Shown piece after piece: positions 32,940 through 44,500 of a stretch of DNA of 64,000 nucleotides. The notes beneath the pieces are model-generated. The model did not search any database. It was not told the origin of the DNA and saw only the letters and a program-made list of their open reading frames with translations. Made by a program: the position numbers and the translations under genes. Location: positions 186,001 through 250,000 of the forward strand of contig QPMI01000515.1 in assembly GCA_004431415.1 (NCBI GenBank), read 5' to 3'. Within the stretch, counting starts at the first letter, position 1. Every line of letters begins with the position of its first letter. This DNA is from Cyanophora paradoxa (Eukaryota; Glaucocystophyceae; Cyanophorales; Cyanophoraceae).

Positions 32940-34094
32940 TAGCCGTTTCCGGCCTACGACGACAATGTCGCTTAGTAGCCGTTCCGGCCTGCGACGACAA
33001 TTTTGAACCTTTCCATGTCATATTTTCCTCTTCGCAGATCGCATGTAACTCACATAATCTTATCTTTCCATTTAGCTCCATACCGTTCAATTATCCTCTT
33101 GGTTCCGTGGCGACGAGGGCCTTTGGGCCCGTGTCGCGTGTAAGTAAGAGAGGGACAGTCACAGTTCGGGCGAGGCCCGGCGTCAGGCCTGCCAGCCTGT
33201 TTTTTCGCCGCGCCTCGGTCCAATGATGATGTATCTTGAAGATAGTTCCTTTTAGTATCTCTGAAACGATAGCAGGGTTTTTATATTGGCTCTTCCTGCT
33301 GTTTCATTTCTGTTCAGTTTATCTATTTAGTCTTTCTCGAAAGGCACAATCACTTGACGCACTGCTGTCAGGAGCTTCTCGTAAGGAGCTCCGCAGCCTC
33401 ATAATCGCGCTGCTAGGGCCTAGGGAGTTAACCCTCCATGTGTACGTGGTAGGGTGGAATCCACACAGTCTTAGTTGTAGCGGCCTCCCCGCTTCGTTGG
33501 ATGCACAATCGTTGCATAGCCCAGATGTATATGTATGAATTCAGTCCCTAGTACTGCTCCTGCCTGCTAATTGACGCTGGCCCAACTACCCCATGGCCAT
33601 CCGGGAATCCGGATCTTCTCACGGCGCCGGCAATGCCCTTATAATTACGCCTCAAGCTCGCGCCGCCATATGCATATATATACTATAGTAGCTATGGGCC
33701 CGGGCGAGTAGCTCAGCGGCTTGCGCTAGCTGGGACGTCGACGTCGACAGCAGCTAGCGCTGCAGTGCACGCGCGTATGCGCATGCATATGCAGGCGGCC
33801 CCGCGGCCGTGCCACGGTGCGATCGCAACGCATATGACTTCTTTTATATAGCTACGCATGCAATTTGCACATAACACGTAAACGCGCGCGACACGAGTCG
33901 ACGTCGGTGGGCGGACAGGGCGGGCATGTACAGGGGCGAGCCCTGCTTGCTCCCAACGCGCGGCGGGGCTTGGAAGAATAAGGTAGTAATAGCTGTTTAC
34001 CAGTCGAACGACTGGGGACGCGGGTCGTGATCGCGGGTCGCCCCCCGCCTCCCCTCCGGTCCGAGAGGCATACACACATACGTATAGAGGCCGG
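32940..34094. other. convergent intergenic region, unit 1
   Basis: 3' flanks of the homeobox copy and the truncated coiled-coil copy. The first part repeats GTAGCCGTTTCCGGCCTACGAC twice, then AT-richer sequence without supported genes. Confidence 0.5.
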
Positions 34095-37000
34095 CTACTT
34101 TGCGGCACCCAAAGAGGACTCGGCGAGGCGGCGCACGAGCTTTTCCAGGCCGTCCAGGCGAGAGCTCTGCTTGAAGACCTGTGGGGAAGGAGGTCGGATC
34201 GAATCTAGGAGAAGGGGCGCGTGGGGGGGTACAGGGACGCGCCTCGTTGGTGATCTTGTCGATTGAGTCGCCGGAGCCGCCGCCGCCGCCGCCGCTCTCC
34301 GCCACGCGCCGCGCCTCCGACGCCGCGTGCTCCACCTCGTCCATGCGCTCCGCCATCCCCGTCAGCGCCTCCTGCGCCCAGAAAAGAGAACGAAGTCCGC
34401 CTTAGCGAAAAGGAGGCCTTGAGCAGCGCGCGCGCCCCGGCCCGGCCCGGCCCGGCTCGCCTTCAGCTCCGAGATCGATTGCCGTACCCCCCGCGACTCC
34501 GCCGCGATCGTCTCGACGACGCCCTTGACCTGTACCCCCCTCCCCGCTCAGAGACGCGACGGAAGCCTGTACCCCCACCAACCCGACCCGGCGGACCTTC
34601 TGCTCGAACGCGGTGGTACCCGTCACGACGCGCTCGATCGCCTCGCGCGTGGCCGTCTCCAGCCGCTCTATGCGTGCCATGAAATCCTTCATCTCCTCCC
34701 GCGTCTTCCCCACCTGGGGGATACGGCGTTAGGAACGAGGGGGAAGGAATTGGGAGGGGGTACGAGGCGGGCGAACCTTCTCCATCTCGCGCTTGAGGCG
34801 CTGCAGGAACTTGCCCGCGAGCTGCTCGGCGGCCTGCCGGTTTCGGCCCTCCCACTTCTCCAGCTCGCCCTGCGTAGCACTTCGTATTAGTGAATTCGCA
34901 CACACCGAGACAATACGGCTAATGATAGAACTGAGGAGTCCGTAAAGTGTCAAGTCGAAAGATGAGCCTACTGGTTACGCCGGGTAGGGAACCTATCAGC
35001 CATCGGACAGGGTGGAGCTAGTCAAGGAGACGTAAACGAAAGCAAAGCTAACCCAGAGCAGAGAGCTACTACCTATACATCTAGCCTAGCTTAGGACTAG
35101 GCTACCGAGAGGACTACCCAGGGTCTACGAGAGGGAGGTAAATTAAAACACTACTACTGCTAGTGCTGCCTGCCTAGGGACCGTCGGGACGTCCGGAGCT
35201 CGCGGGCTGTTCTACTGTACGGTAGGAAAGCCAGGACGGACCCGCGGTCTAATCTGCCTACTCTCGACGCGGCCGCGACTACAGCTAGCGCGGCGGGCTC
35301 CGCGTCGAGGGGGCCGCTCGCCCGAAGCGCGGGTGGAAGCACGTCGGCGTAGAGGGCCGAGGGGAATGAGGCGAGGGGGACGTTGCGGGAAGAAGTGGGG
35401 CGGGACGGAGAAGGTCGGCGCCGGCCGTGGCGGGGAGGGGGAGGGTCGGATTTCTCGGTCAGCAGGGCTTCCAGCCTCGAACCAGCCGCCGCACCCCCGC
35501 CGCGGGCAATTGCGAGCCCCCTCCGCGGCGGTCCTTCAACCCACGGTCCTGGCACGATGGCCGGGGTATCTGGTGGGTGCAACGACCAGCCGAAGCCTTC
35601 CGCCAAGCCTTCCGATCCATCGTTCCCTCCCTGTCGAGGCGCGAGGAGCGCGGGCGAGGTCGTGAATGGGAGGCAGGGCCAAGAGAGCGAGCGGGAGGGC
35701 AGAGCGGGAGAGGGAGGCAAGGCAGGCGCTCGCTTGGCGGGGCCCAGCGAGTCGGTCGGGGCGGCTATATCTAGTGTGTGCGAGGCTAAGAGTAGATCAG
35801 GTAAGTTTCTCGAGGACTAGGTATGGTGAAGTAGTAGGTAGGTGGTGTCGAGAGTCTCCTCCCGACGTAGCCCCCCCCCCCCCCCCCCCCCCCTTTCGCG
35901 CGGCTCGGGGTACCGTTTAGAGCGGGCTAGGATGTGACTCCCAAGGGCGTACCTTGACGCAATCGTAGAGCTCTTGGGCGCGGAGCGCCGCCTTCCAGCC
36001 CGCGTACTCCGGTGGGCAGTCTGCGTTCCGAGCGGCGTTGAGTAGATTGTGAAGGCGAATCGGCCCGTCGCAGGCGGCGCAGACTTCCTTACAGGTCCGG
36101 GGGCCGCGGGCCCGCTCTTGTGGGGGTACGGCACCTGGATGTCGACGGGTACGAGCTGCACGTCGCCAGCCTCGGTGGCCGTGCCGTCGCCCACCTCGCT
36201 CCCGAACACGATCTTCTCCATGCTCTCCATTTGCTGTCGTACCCCGGGATGAGCGTTGGGGGGGGGGGGGGGGGCGGAAGGGGACGTAGAAGGCTCACCG
36301 CGAGGACCGCCCCGGCGGGCCCGGGGCGCCCTGGGCACGGAGGCCCCTCGGCCGGCGCGGCCGGCGCGGCGGCGGCAGCGGCGGCCGGCGGCGGTGGCGG
36401 CGCGGCCGCGAGCCTCGCGAGCGCATCGTCCAGCCTGGCCTGAAGCGAAGCAACGGCCGCCTCGGCCGCCGCCAGACGCCGCCTGTCCTCCTCCGACATG
36501 CCGGCGGAGGCGGGGCGGAGGAGGGGAGGAGGGGCCGGGCCGGCGGCGCGTGCCGCTCGACGGCCGCCGCGATGCGCGCCTCGAGGGCTGGCGCCTCCAG
36601 TCCGGCCTCCGCCATCGCCCGGGCGACCGCGGCCGCCACACGCGCCTCCACCGCCGCAGCCTGGTCCGCCGCCGCCGCCGCCTCTTCCGCCGGCCTCGCC
36701 TGCGGAGGCGGCGCGGCAGTCGCCGCGCCGGCGCTCGCCAGCTGGTCCGCCTGACCCTTCAGCTCCTTGGCCTAGCTCCGGATCAGCGAAGAACGAAGCG
36801 GGCGAAGCAAGCAAGCGAGCGAGCTATCTTTAGACTCACCTGCTTGCGGACGTCCTCGAGGGTCCTGTTCACGAGCTCGAGCTGCTGCGCCTGCTGCTGC
36901 CGGTTGCTCTCCAGCCGCGCCTCCACCTGGCGGCGGAGAATTAGAATAATTAGATCTCCTCCGAAACATTAGATCCCCCCCCCCCCCCCCCCCCCCCCCA

Positions 37001-37119
37001 ACTTTCTGCCCTCTACCCCCCCCCCGTACCTTGACCCAGCGGCTCTCGTCCTCGGAGGCGAGCCGCTCGAGCTGGCCGACGAGGCGGGAGACCTCCTCCT
37101 GCACCTTCTTCGCCACCGT
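34095..37119 (-). pseudogene. 5'-truncated copy of the coiled-coil gene
   Basis: Carries the 3' exons only. The first is KKVQEEVSRLVGQLERLASE (from 37119), then ESNRQQQAQQLELVNRTLED, the Ala-rich helices, MSEEDRRRLAAAEAAVASLQ, MESMEKIVFGSEVGDGTATE, an extra exon at 35953-36087, EKWEGRNRQAAEQLAGKFLQ, TREEMKDFMARIERLETATR, the Gly-rich stretch, and VFKQSSRLDGLEKLVRRLAE to the stop at 34095-34097. The duplication junction at 37229 removes all upstream exons, so no start codon is available. It is probably untranslated unless a new promoter exists. Confidence 0.85.
34884..36118 (-). other. 1.2-kb segment present only in unit 1, with a 45-codon exon
   Basis: Unit 2 has only about 24 bp at this place (near 42325-42350). 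The segment contains an exon at 35953-36087 (minus) flanked by a TGTAAG acceptor and a GTACGC donor. It encodes EVCAACDGPIRLHNLLNAAR and continues to ELYDCVK, in phase 0 on both sides, so inclusion or loss keeps the frame. The remaining ~1 kb reads as intron with a C-run on the sense side (35871-35893). Confidence 0.75.
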
Positions 37120-37229
37120 CTGCGTGCCAGGCCGGGGAGGAGTCAGAGAGGGACCGCGCCGTGTTCTTCTTCTCGGGCGGGGGGCGGAGACGATGCGGCC
37201 ATCGCAGCATCGCTGCGTGTCCGTAGATA

Positions 37230-38270
37230 GATAGATAGAATTAGCCGCATGCGCGCAGATATATACTATGAGATGTATTATGTATATATTTACAAATTAC
37301 ATTGGACTGTTGAAAAGTACGTATACCGCGCTGTATATAGCTACCGTATAATTATATACTTAACTTAGTAAGCTTAGCGTTGCATATGAACTGCTTCAGT
37401 AAGAATCATTATATATACGTAACCGCCAGTTGCACTGTACGCAACTTGCACACTGTGATTTAGTGCTAAAGGTTTTTAGGCGATCTATAATATTTTGTTT
37501 TCAAATATTTCCAGCGCCTGTATATATGCATGGCCGGAAAAGCCGAGAATTCTTAGAGGTAGTCCCGTCTCTTTCAAGTTTCGAGCCGGGCCCGGCGCGG
37601 GGCCCTGCGAAGACGTCGACGTCGACTGACCTAGGCCTAGGCTACTAAAAATTTACGTTACGTACCAGCTGCGCGCTAAACGTCCCGTCTCCGCCACTCC
37701 GCCGGCGCCAATCCGCCAAAGCCAGCTACCGGTGTAGATCTGGAAAAGCCCTGCGAAGAGTCGCCGAAAACGTATACGTACGTATACGTATACGTATACG
37801 CGTACGTACGTATACTAAATTTTTGCCAGCTGCTTAAATTATATTTTAAGCCAGCTTGTGGCACTTTAATTAATTTTGGTGAAGTAATAATTATTTTCCT
37901 GTGTTGAATTAACCATTTCCAGTAACGTGCACTGAGCTGCGCCGCTGCTAGCGCTGCGGCCCTGAATGCGGGCAACTGATGCAGACCTGCCTCGGGGCTA
38001 GTTCGCAACGGACGGGCTGCAGAGGAGGTGGCTGCTGCGAGCGAGCAGCGAGGAGGAGCGGCGCGAGGAAGCTTCCAGGTGCGCGAGCGCGCCGGCCTGC
38101 TAGTGACGCGGAAGAGCTCTATCCAGCAAGACGGCCCCCCCCCCCGGTGCCGGCGCAGCGAAGGCCCGACCAACCGGCGACCACCGCTGAGTCGGCGCGT
38201 TTTGCGCAGAGGTGTCTGGCGTGTCTTGGTCTTGCTCGTCTCTGTTCGTCTCTGTTCGTTCGCTGTGGAG
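37230..38270 (+). promoter_or_regulatory. upstream region of homeobox copy 2
   Basis: Repeats 29790-30819. The duplication junction places this promoter region directly next to the truncated coiled-coil copy of unit 1. Confidence 0.4.
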
Positions 38271-40670
38271 ATGGTCGCTTCAGTGGATTCCGTACTGGGC
38301 AGTCCCGTTCTGCACTCGGCGCCCTTGCCCTCCAACACGCCGTTGAACAGGGTTAGTGGGCCCTTCTGCATGTTCTCGTTGCCGGCGACCGTTGCCCGCG
38401 GCCCGCCGATGTCGGATTCTGACTGGAACAATGCAGCATACTTTTGGGCTCTGCAATCGAATCGCCGACGAGGAGTCCTCTCTGGTGCCGCAAGAGAATC
38501 TTATGATCATTCTCGACCTCGGTCAGGCGCACACCAAAGCCTGCGTCGCGACGCAGTGCTCGCCGGCATGTTCGTACCGGGCAGCGAAGGAAGCATGAGC
38601 AGCAGCAGCTCGTTCTGTGAAGCGCCGTCTCCCCCGTCGTCCTTCGGCGAATCCCTCGGCTCGCCAAGCGGCAACGCGGGTATTACGGAAGACCTGACTG
38701 TCCTCGACATCAGCGTTGAGGACAGTCTCCTGTACGAGACTCTGGCCAGCGATGCAGATTTAGAGCAGCCTGCAGCGTCTCCGCGTCCCTCCGGCTTCAG
38801 CGAGCGCCCGTTCCCGGCGAAAGTCGACGACGGAACTCTCTTTGCGCCCGCGCGCTCCGCCGAACCGGCCTCGCCTGCATTTCATGGTGTCCGCTTTTCG
38901 TTTAGCGTTGCTTCCGGCGGATCTGACGCTCCTCGCAGCCGCCGTTGTTATCGAGGATCCTCTGGATCTGGTTCTTGGGGACGAGCCGCTGCTGGATCGC
39001 AAGCTCCCGCTCGAATCCACCATTTTCAGGACAGAGAGCGCTCATGACGAGTTCACGTCGGACGATCTCTTTGGTCGCGCCGCCAAGCGCCCCCGGACGG
39101 TTCGATCGACCCGCCTCCGCGCCTGTTTCATCGCACAGCTCTAAAGCCCGTAGCAGGAGCACGCGGAGTCGGTCGAGATGACTTTCCTCGAGTGCGAGAT
39201 GGACACCGGCACGGTCAAGGGCGAGCCGTCCGAGTGCGGCGGCGAGTCGATCTGCGGCTCGCCGGAGGCGGATAGCATGTTTCTCGAGACATCCGACTGC
39301 GACACGCAGGAGCAGCTGCAGGCTCTCAGCTCGGAGATCTCGATGATGGACGACTCTGCCCGCCGCCTCATCGCGCAGGCCCTCTACAGGCTCTCGGCCG
39401 CGGCCGCGCCCGATCAGAACGACCCTGTAGCGTCCCTCGAGCCTCTGTTCCCGCGCTCCGTCGCCGTTGCCGTCGCCGCGGCCGCGTCTAATGCCAGCGG
39501 GCTCCTGGTGACGGGATCCGGCCGGAAGCGGCGCGTCGCCGCTGCGACGCCGGTGGAGCAGCGCGCGATGGACGCCGTCGCTGAGGCGCACCGCCGCTCG
39601 GACCGCGCCGTCGCGCGCATCACTTTCCTCGTCGATTTCGACCCGGAGTCGTTCGCCGTGGACGCCTCTCCCGCCCCCGCGCCGACCTCCGCCCCCGCCC
39701 CGCCCGCCCCGTCCGCCTCCATGGCGTGCCCCGGGCCCGCCAAGCCCCCTGTCCCCGGCCAGCCCACCCCGCCCCGGGTTCGCGCGCCTTCCCCCCCCCC
39801 CCCCGGCCCCCCCGGCCCCGCCCCGCCCCGCCCCGCAGACTTGGACTCTCTGTCTGACCGACCGACTGCCGTACCCGCTGCAGAAGCGCGTCTTCTTCAC
39901 CGAGGACCAGGTCCGCAAGCTGAACACGTACTACGAGAACCTGGCGGGCAACAAGTGTACCCCGATGGAGATCGCCTCCATCGCCTCCGACGTCGGCTTG
40001 ACCGAGCACCAGGTACCCCCCTTTCTTTTCTTTCTTTCTTTCTGCCCTTCTCCCCTTCTCTTATCGGTCCTCTTATGTTACGCCCGCGCAGGTTCGGATC
40101 TACTTCCAGAACAAGCGCGCGCGCACCCGGAAGCCCTCCTCGTCCTCCGGCGGATCGGGCTGCAAGACGCCCCTGAGCTCGCCCCCGGCGCGCGCCATGC
40201 AGCCGCCGGTCTCGTTCCTTCCCCCGTCCACTCCGGCCAGCGCCGCCCAGAGCCCGGCGGCGTCGCCTATCGCGAGCCCCTGCCCCCGCGGGCCGCGCCC
40301 TCCCGGCCTGCAGCCCGCAGCTGCCCCCGGCGGCCGCCGTCCGCACCAGCAGCACTCTCACTATCCGGCTTCCCGTCGCTTAGTAGCCGTTTCCGGCCTA
40401 CGACGACAATGTCGCTTAGTAGCCGTTCCGGCCTGCGACGACAATTTTGAACCTTTCCATGTCATATTTTCCTCTTCGCAGATCGCATATAACTCACATA
40501 ATCTTATCTTTCCATTTAGCTCCATACCGTTCAATTATCCTCTTGGTTCCGTGGCGACGAGGGCCTTTGGGCCCGTGTCGCGTGTAAGTAAGAGAGGGAC
40601 AGTCACAGTTCGGGCGAGGCCCGGCGTCAGGCCTGCCAGCCTGTTTTTTCGCCGCGCCTCGGTCCAATGA
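38271..40670 (+). CDS. homeodomain transcription factor, copy 2
   Basis: Seven exons: 38271-38351, 38437-38521, 38557-38886, 38939-39099, 39157-39777, 39839-40012 and 40092-40670. They sum to 2,031 nt (676 residues) with every junction in phase. The N-terminus is acidic and Ser/Pro-rich with a KRPR basic motif. The homeodomain spans about residues 440-499: RVFFTEDQVRKLNTYYENLA through VRIYFQNKRARTRK. Helix 3 keeps F49, N51 and R53, but the almost invariant W48 is Y. The loop before helix 2 seems about two residues longer than usual. An intron splits Q44 and V45. The C-terminal tail is Pro/Ser-rich; relative to copy 1 it has two one-base losses in C-runs, which shift the last frame and extend it to 40670. 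A DNA-binding nuclear regulator is inferred; target genes unknown. Confidence 0.9.
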
Positions 40671-41537
40671 TGATGTATCTTGAAGATAGTTCCTTTTAGT
40701 ATCTCTGAAACGATAGCAGGTTTTTATATTGGCTCTTCCTGCTGTTTCATTTCTGTTCAGTTTATCTATTTAGTCTTTCTCGAAAGGCACAATCACTTGA
40801 CGCACTGCTGTCAGGAGCTTCTCGTAAGGAGCTCCGCAGCCTCATAATCGCGCTGCTAGGGCCTAGGGAGTTAACCCTCCATGTGTACGTGGTAGGGTGG
40901 AATCCACACAGTCTTAGTTGTAGCGGCCTCCCCGCTTCGTTGGATGCACAATCGTTGCATAGCCCAGATGTATATGTATGAATTCAGTCCCTAGTACTGC
41001 TCCTGCCTGCTAATTGACGCTGGCCCAACTACCCCATGGCCATCCGGGAATCCGGATCTTCTCACGGCGCCGGCAATGCCCTTATAATTACGCCTCAAGC
41101 TCGCGCCGCCATATGCATATATATACTATAGTAGCTATGGGCCCGGGCGAGTAGCTCAGCGGCTTGCGCTAGCTGGGACGTCGACGTCGACAGCAGCTAG
41201 CGCTGCAGTGCACGCGCGTATGCGCATGCATATGCAGGCGGCCCCGCGGCCGTGCCACGGTGCGATCGCAACGCATATGACTTCTTTTATATAGCTACGC
41301 ATGCAATTTGCACATAACACGTAAACGCGCGCGACACGAGTCGACGTCGGTGGGCGGACAGGGCGGGCATGTACAGGGGCGAGCCCTGCTTGCTCCCAAC
41401 GCGCGGCGGGGCTTGGAAGAATAAGGTAGTAATAGCTGTTTACCAGTCGAACGACTGGGGACGCGGGTCGTGATCGCGGGTCGCCCCCCGCCTCCCCTCC
41501 GGTCCGAGAGGCATACATACATACGTATAGAGGCCGG
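40671..41537. other. convergent intergenic region, unit 2
   Basis: Duplicate of the unit 1 spacer. No gene recognised. Confidence 0.5.
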
Positions 41538-44500
41538 CTACTTTGCGGCACCCAAAGAGGACTCGGCGAGGCGGCGCACGAGCTTTTCCAGGCCGTCCAG
41601 GCGAGAGCTCTGCTTGAAGACCTGTGGGGAAGGAGGTCGGATCGAATCTAGGAGAAGGGGCGCGTGGGGGGGTACAGGGACGCGCCTCGTTGGTGATCTT
41701 GTCGATTGAGTCGCCGGAGCCGCCGCCGCCGCCGCCGCTCTCCGCCACGCGCCGCGCCTCCGACGCCGCGTGCTCCACCTCGTCCATGCGCTCCGCCATC
41801 CCCGTCAGCGCCTCCTGCGCCCAGAAAAGAGAACGAAGTCCGCCTTAGCGAAAAGGAGGCCTTGAGCAGCGCGCGCGCCCCGGCCCGGCCCGGCCCGGCT
41901 CGCCTTCAGCTCCGAGATCGATTGCCGTACCCCCGCGACTCCGCCGCGATCGTCTCGACGACGCCCTTGACCTGTACCCCCCTCCCCGCTCAGAGACGCG
42001 ACGGAAGCCTGTACCCCCACCAACCCGACCCGGCGGACCTTCTGCTCGAACGCGGTGGTACCCGTCACGACGCGCTCGATCGCCTCGCGCGTGGCCGTCT
42101 CCAGCCGCTCTATGCGTGCCATGAAATCCTTCATCTCCTCCCGCGTCTTCCCACCTGGGGGATACGGCGTTAGGAACGAGGGGGAAGGAATTGGGAGGGG
42201 GTACGAGGCGGGCGAACCTTCTCCATCTCGCGCTTGAGGCGCTGCAGGAACTTGCCCGCGAGCTGCTCGGCGGCCTGCCGGTTTCGGCCCTCCCACTTCT
42301 CCAGCTCGCCCTGCGTAGCACTTCAGGCTCGGATGGGGGTACCGAATGTTGTGGGGGTACGGCACCTGGATGTCGACGGGTACGAGCTGCACGTCGCCAG
42401 CCTCGGTGGCCGTGCCGTCGCCCACCTCGCTCCCGAACACGATCTTCTCCATGCTCTCCATTTGCTGTCGTACCCCGGGATGAGCGTTGGGGGGGGGGGG
42501 GGGGGGCGGAAGGGGGACGTAGAAGGCTCACCGCGAGGACCGCCCCGGCGGGCCCGGGGGCGCCCTGGGGCACGGAGGGCCCTCGGCCGGCGCGGCCGGC
42601 GCGGCGGCGGCAGCGGCGGCCGGCGGCGGTGGCGGCGCGGCCGCGAGCCTCGCGAGCGCATCGTCCAGCCTGGCCTGAAGCGAAGCAACGGCCGCCTCGG
42701 CCGCCGCCAGACGCCGCCTGTCCTCCTCCGACATGCCGGCGGGAGGCGGGGGCGGAGGAGGGGAGGAGGGGCCGGGGCCGGCGGCGCGTGCCGCTCGACG
42801 GCCGCCGCGATGCGCGCCTCGAGGGCTGGCGCCTCCAGTCCGGCCTCCGCCATCGCCCGGGCGACCGCGGCCGCCACACGCGCCTCCACCGCCGCAGCCT
42901 GGTCCGCCGCCGCCGCCGCCTCTTCCGCCGGCCTCGCCTGCGGAGGCGGCGCGGCAGTCGCCGCGCCGGCGCTCGCCAGCTGGTCCGCCTGACCCTTCAG
43001 CTCCTTGGCCTAGCTCCGGATCAGCGAAGAACGAAGCGGGCGAAGCAAGCAAGCGAGCGAGCTATCTTTAGACTCACCTGCTTGCGGACGTCCTCGAGGG
43101 TCCTGTTCACGAGCTCGAGCTGCTGCGCCTGCTGCTGCCGGTTGCTCTCCAGCCGCGCCTCCACCTGGCGGCGGAGAATTAGAATAATTAGATCTCCTCC
43201 GAAACATTAGATCCCCCCCCCCCCCCCCCCCCCCCCCCAACTTTCTGCCCTCTACCCCCCCCCCGTACCTTGACCCAGCGGCTCTCGTCCTCGGAGGCGA
43301 GCCGCTCGAGCTGGCCGACGAGGCGGGAGACCTCCTCCTGCACCTTCTTCGCCACCGTCTGCGTGCCAGGCCGGGGAGGAGTCAGAGAGGGACCGCGCCG
43401 TGTTCTTCTTCTCGGGCGGGGGGCGGAGACGATGCGGCCATCGCAGCATCGCTGCGTGTCCGTAGATAGATAGATAGATAGATCTATGCGCAGGCGTGGC
43501 GGCGCCAGGAGTCGGGGAGGAGTCTGGAGAACGGCGGCGGCGTCTCTCCCCCTCGGGCGGCGTCCCGCCATGAAATCGCTAGAGAGGGGTACAGGCGCAC
43601 GCGGTCGGCGGTCTCCTCGACGAGGCGGCGGACGCGCTCCTCCTCGCCGCCGCTCTTCAGCGCCGCCACTGTACCCTCCAGCCCCGCCAGCCGCAACCGC
43701 GCGTCCTCCAGCGACGCTGCGAAAGAAGGAATCGGATCGCGGAGAGATCGGATCGGATGGATCGCGTGCGCCAAGCGAACGAACGAACCGCTGTCGCGGC
43801 CGCCGCCGAGCGTGGCGACGGCGGCGCGCGCCTCGGCCGCCTCGCGCAGCGCCGCCGCCGCGTCCTCTTTCGCGATCGACGCGTCGTGCCGCGCGTCTGC
43901 CGCCGCACGCTCCGCCACGCCCTTCGCCTGCGCGCGGGTTCAAATCCGGATCGGATCAAATCCGGATCAAATCTCTCGCTCGCTCGCCTGCTCGACGTGC
44001 GACCGGGCGGCTGACTCGGCCGACCTTAGCTGCTCCTGGAGGGTCTCCAGCGCCTTCAGAGCCGCCGAACTCTTCGCCTCCGCCTCCGCCAGGCCCCGCC
44101 GCGTCTCCCCGGACTGCGGCGGGCGCGGCCCGGCCCGGTTCGGCCTCGATTCGAATTCGAGAGCGGGGAGCGCGCGCGCGCCTGCCGAGTCAGCTCCGCC
44201 AGCTCCGCGGCGTGCGTCGCCGTGAAGGAGACCGCGGCCGCGTCTGCTTCGTCCTTCGTCTGCTCGTTCGAGTTCGAATGAGAGAGCGGCGCGCGCGGGC
44301 GGGGCGGGGCGGCGCGGCGCGGCGCGGGACGCGCGCCTTCCGCAGCTCGATCTGGTTGCGGAGGAGCTCCGCGAGCGCTTTTCCGTGCGTGTTGCACGTG
44401 TCCTGCGATAGGATCGAGCGAGATCAAATTCGAGATTTAATCCGTGCGCCGGCGATCCGTGCGCCGGCGGGAGTACCTGGATGCGGCCGATCTGCTGGCC

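Larger units (their letters stand above)
29790..37229. repeat. tandem duplication, unit 1 (7.44 kb)
   Basis: Begins at AATTAGCCGCATGCGCGCAG and ends in GATAGATAGATAGA, where the same AATTAGCCGC sequence restarts at 37230. It contains a homeodomain gene (+) and a 5'-truncated coiled-coil gene (-). Outside one 1.2-kb indel it differs from unit 2 mainly by single-base changes in homopolymers and rare substitutions. Confidence 0.93.
37230..43480. repeat. tandem duplication, unit 2 (6.25 kb)
   Basis: Direct repeat of 29790-37229 lacking the 1.2-kb segment. It ends at the (GATA)n tract at about 43464-43482, after which unique coiled-coil exons follow. Confidence 0.93.

Noticed and set aside
33700-33780. 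Possible tRNA gene (TAGCTCAGCGG A-box), also at about 41150
   Set aside because: The D stem does not close and no B-box or T arm follows at tRNA distance.
34000-37229. Unit 1 coiled-coil copy as a full gene
   Set aside because: All exons upstream of the one ending at 37119 are missing at the duplication junction and no replacement start codon is seen, so it was called a truncated copy.
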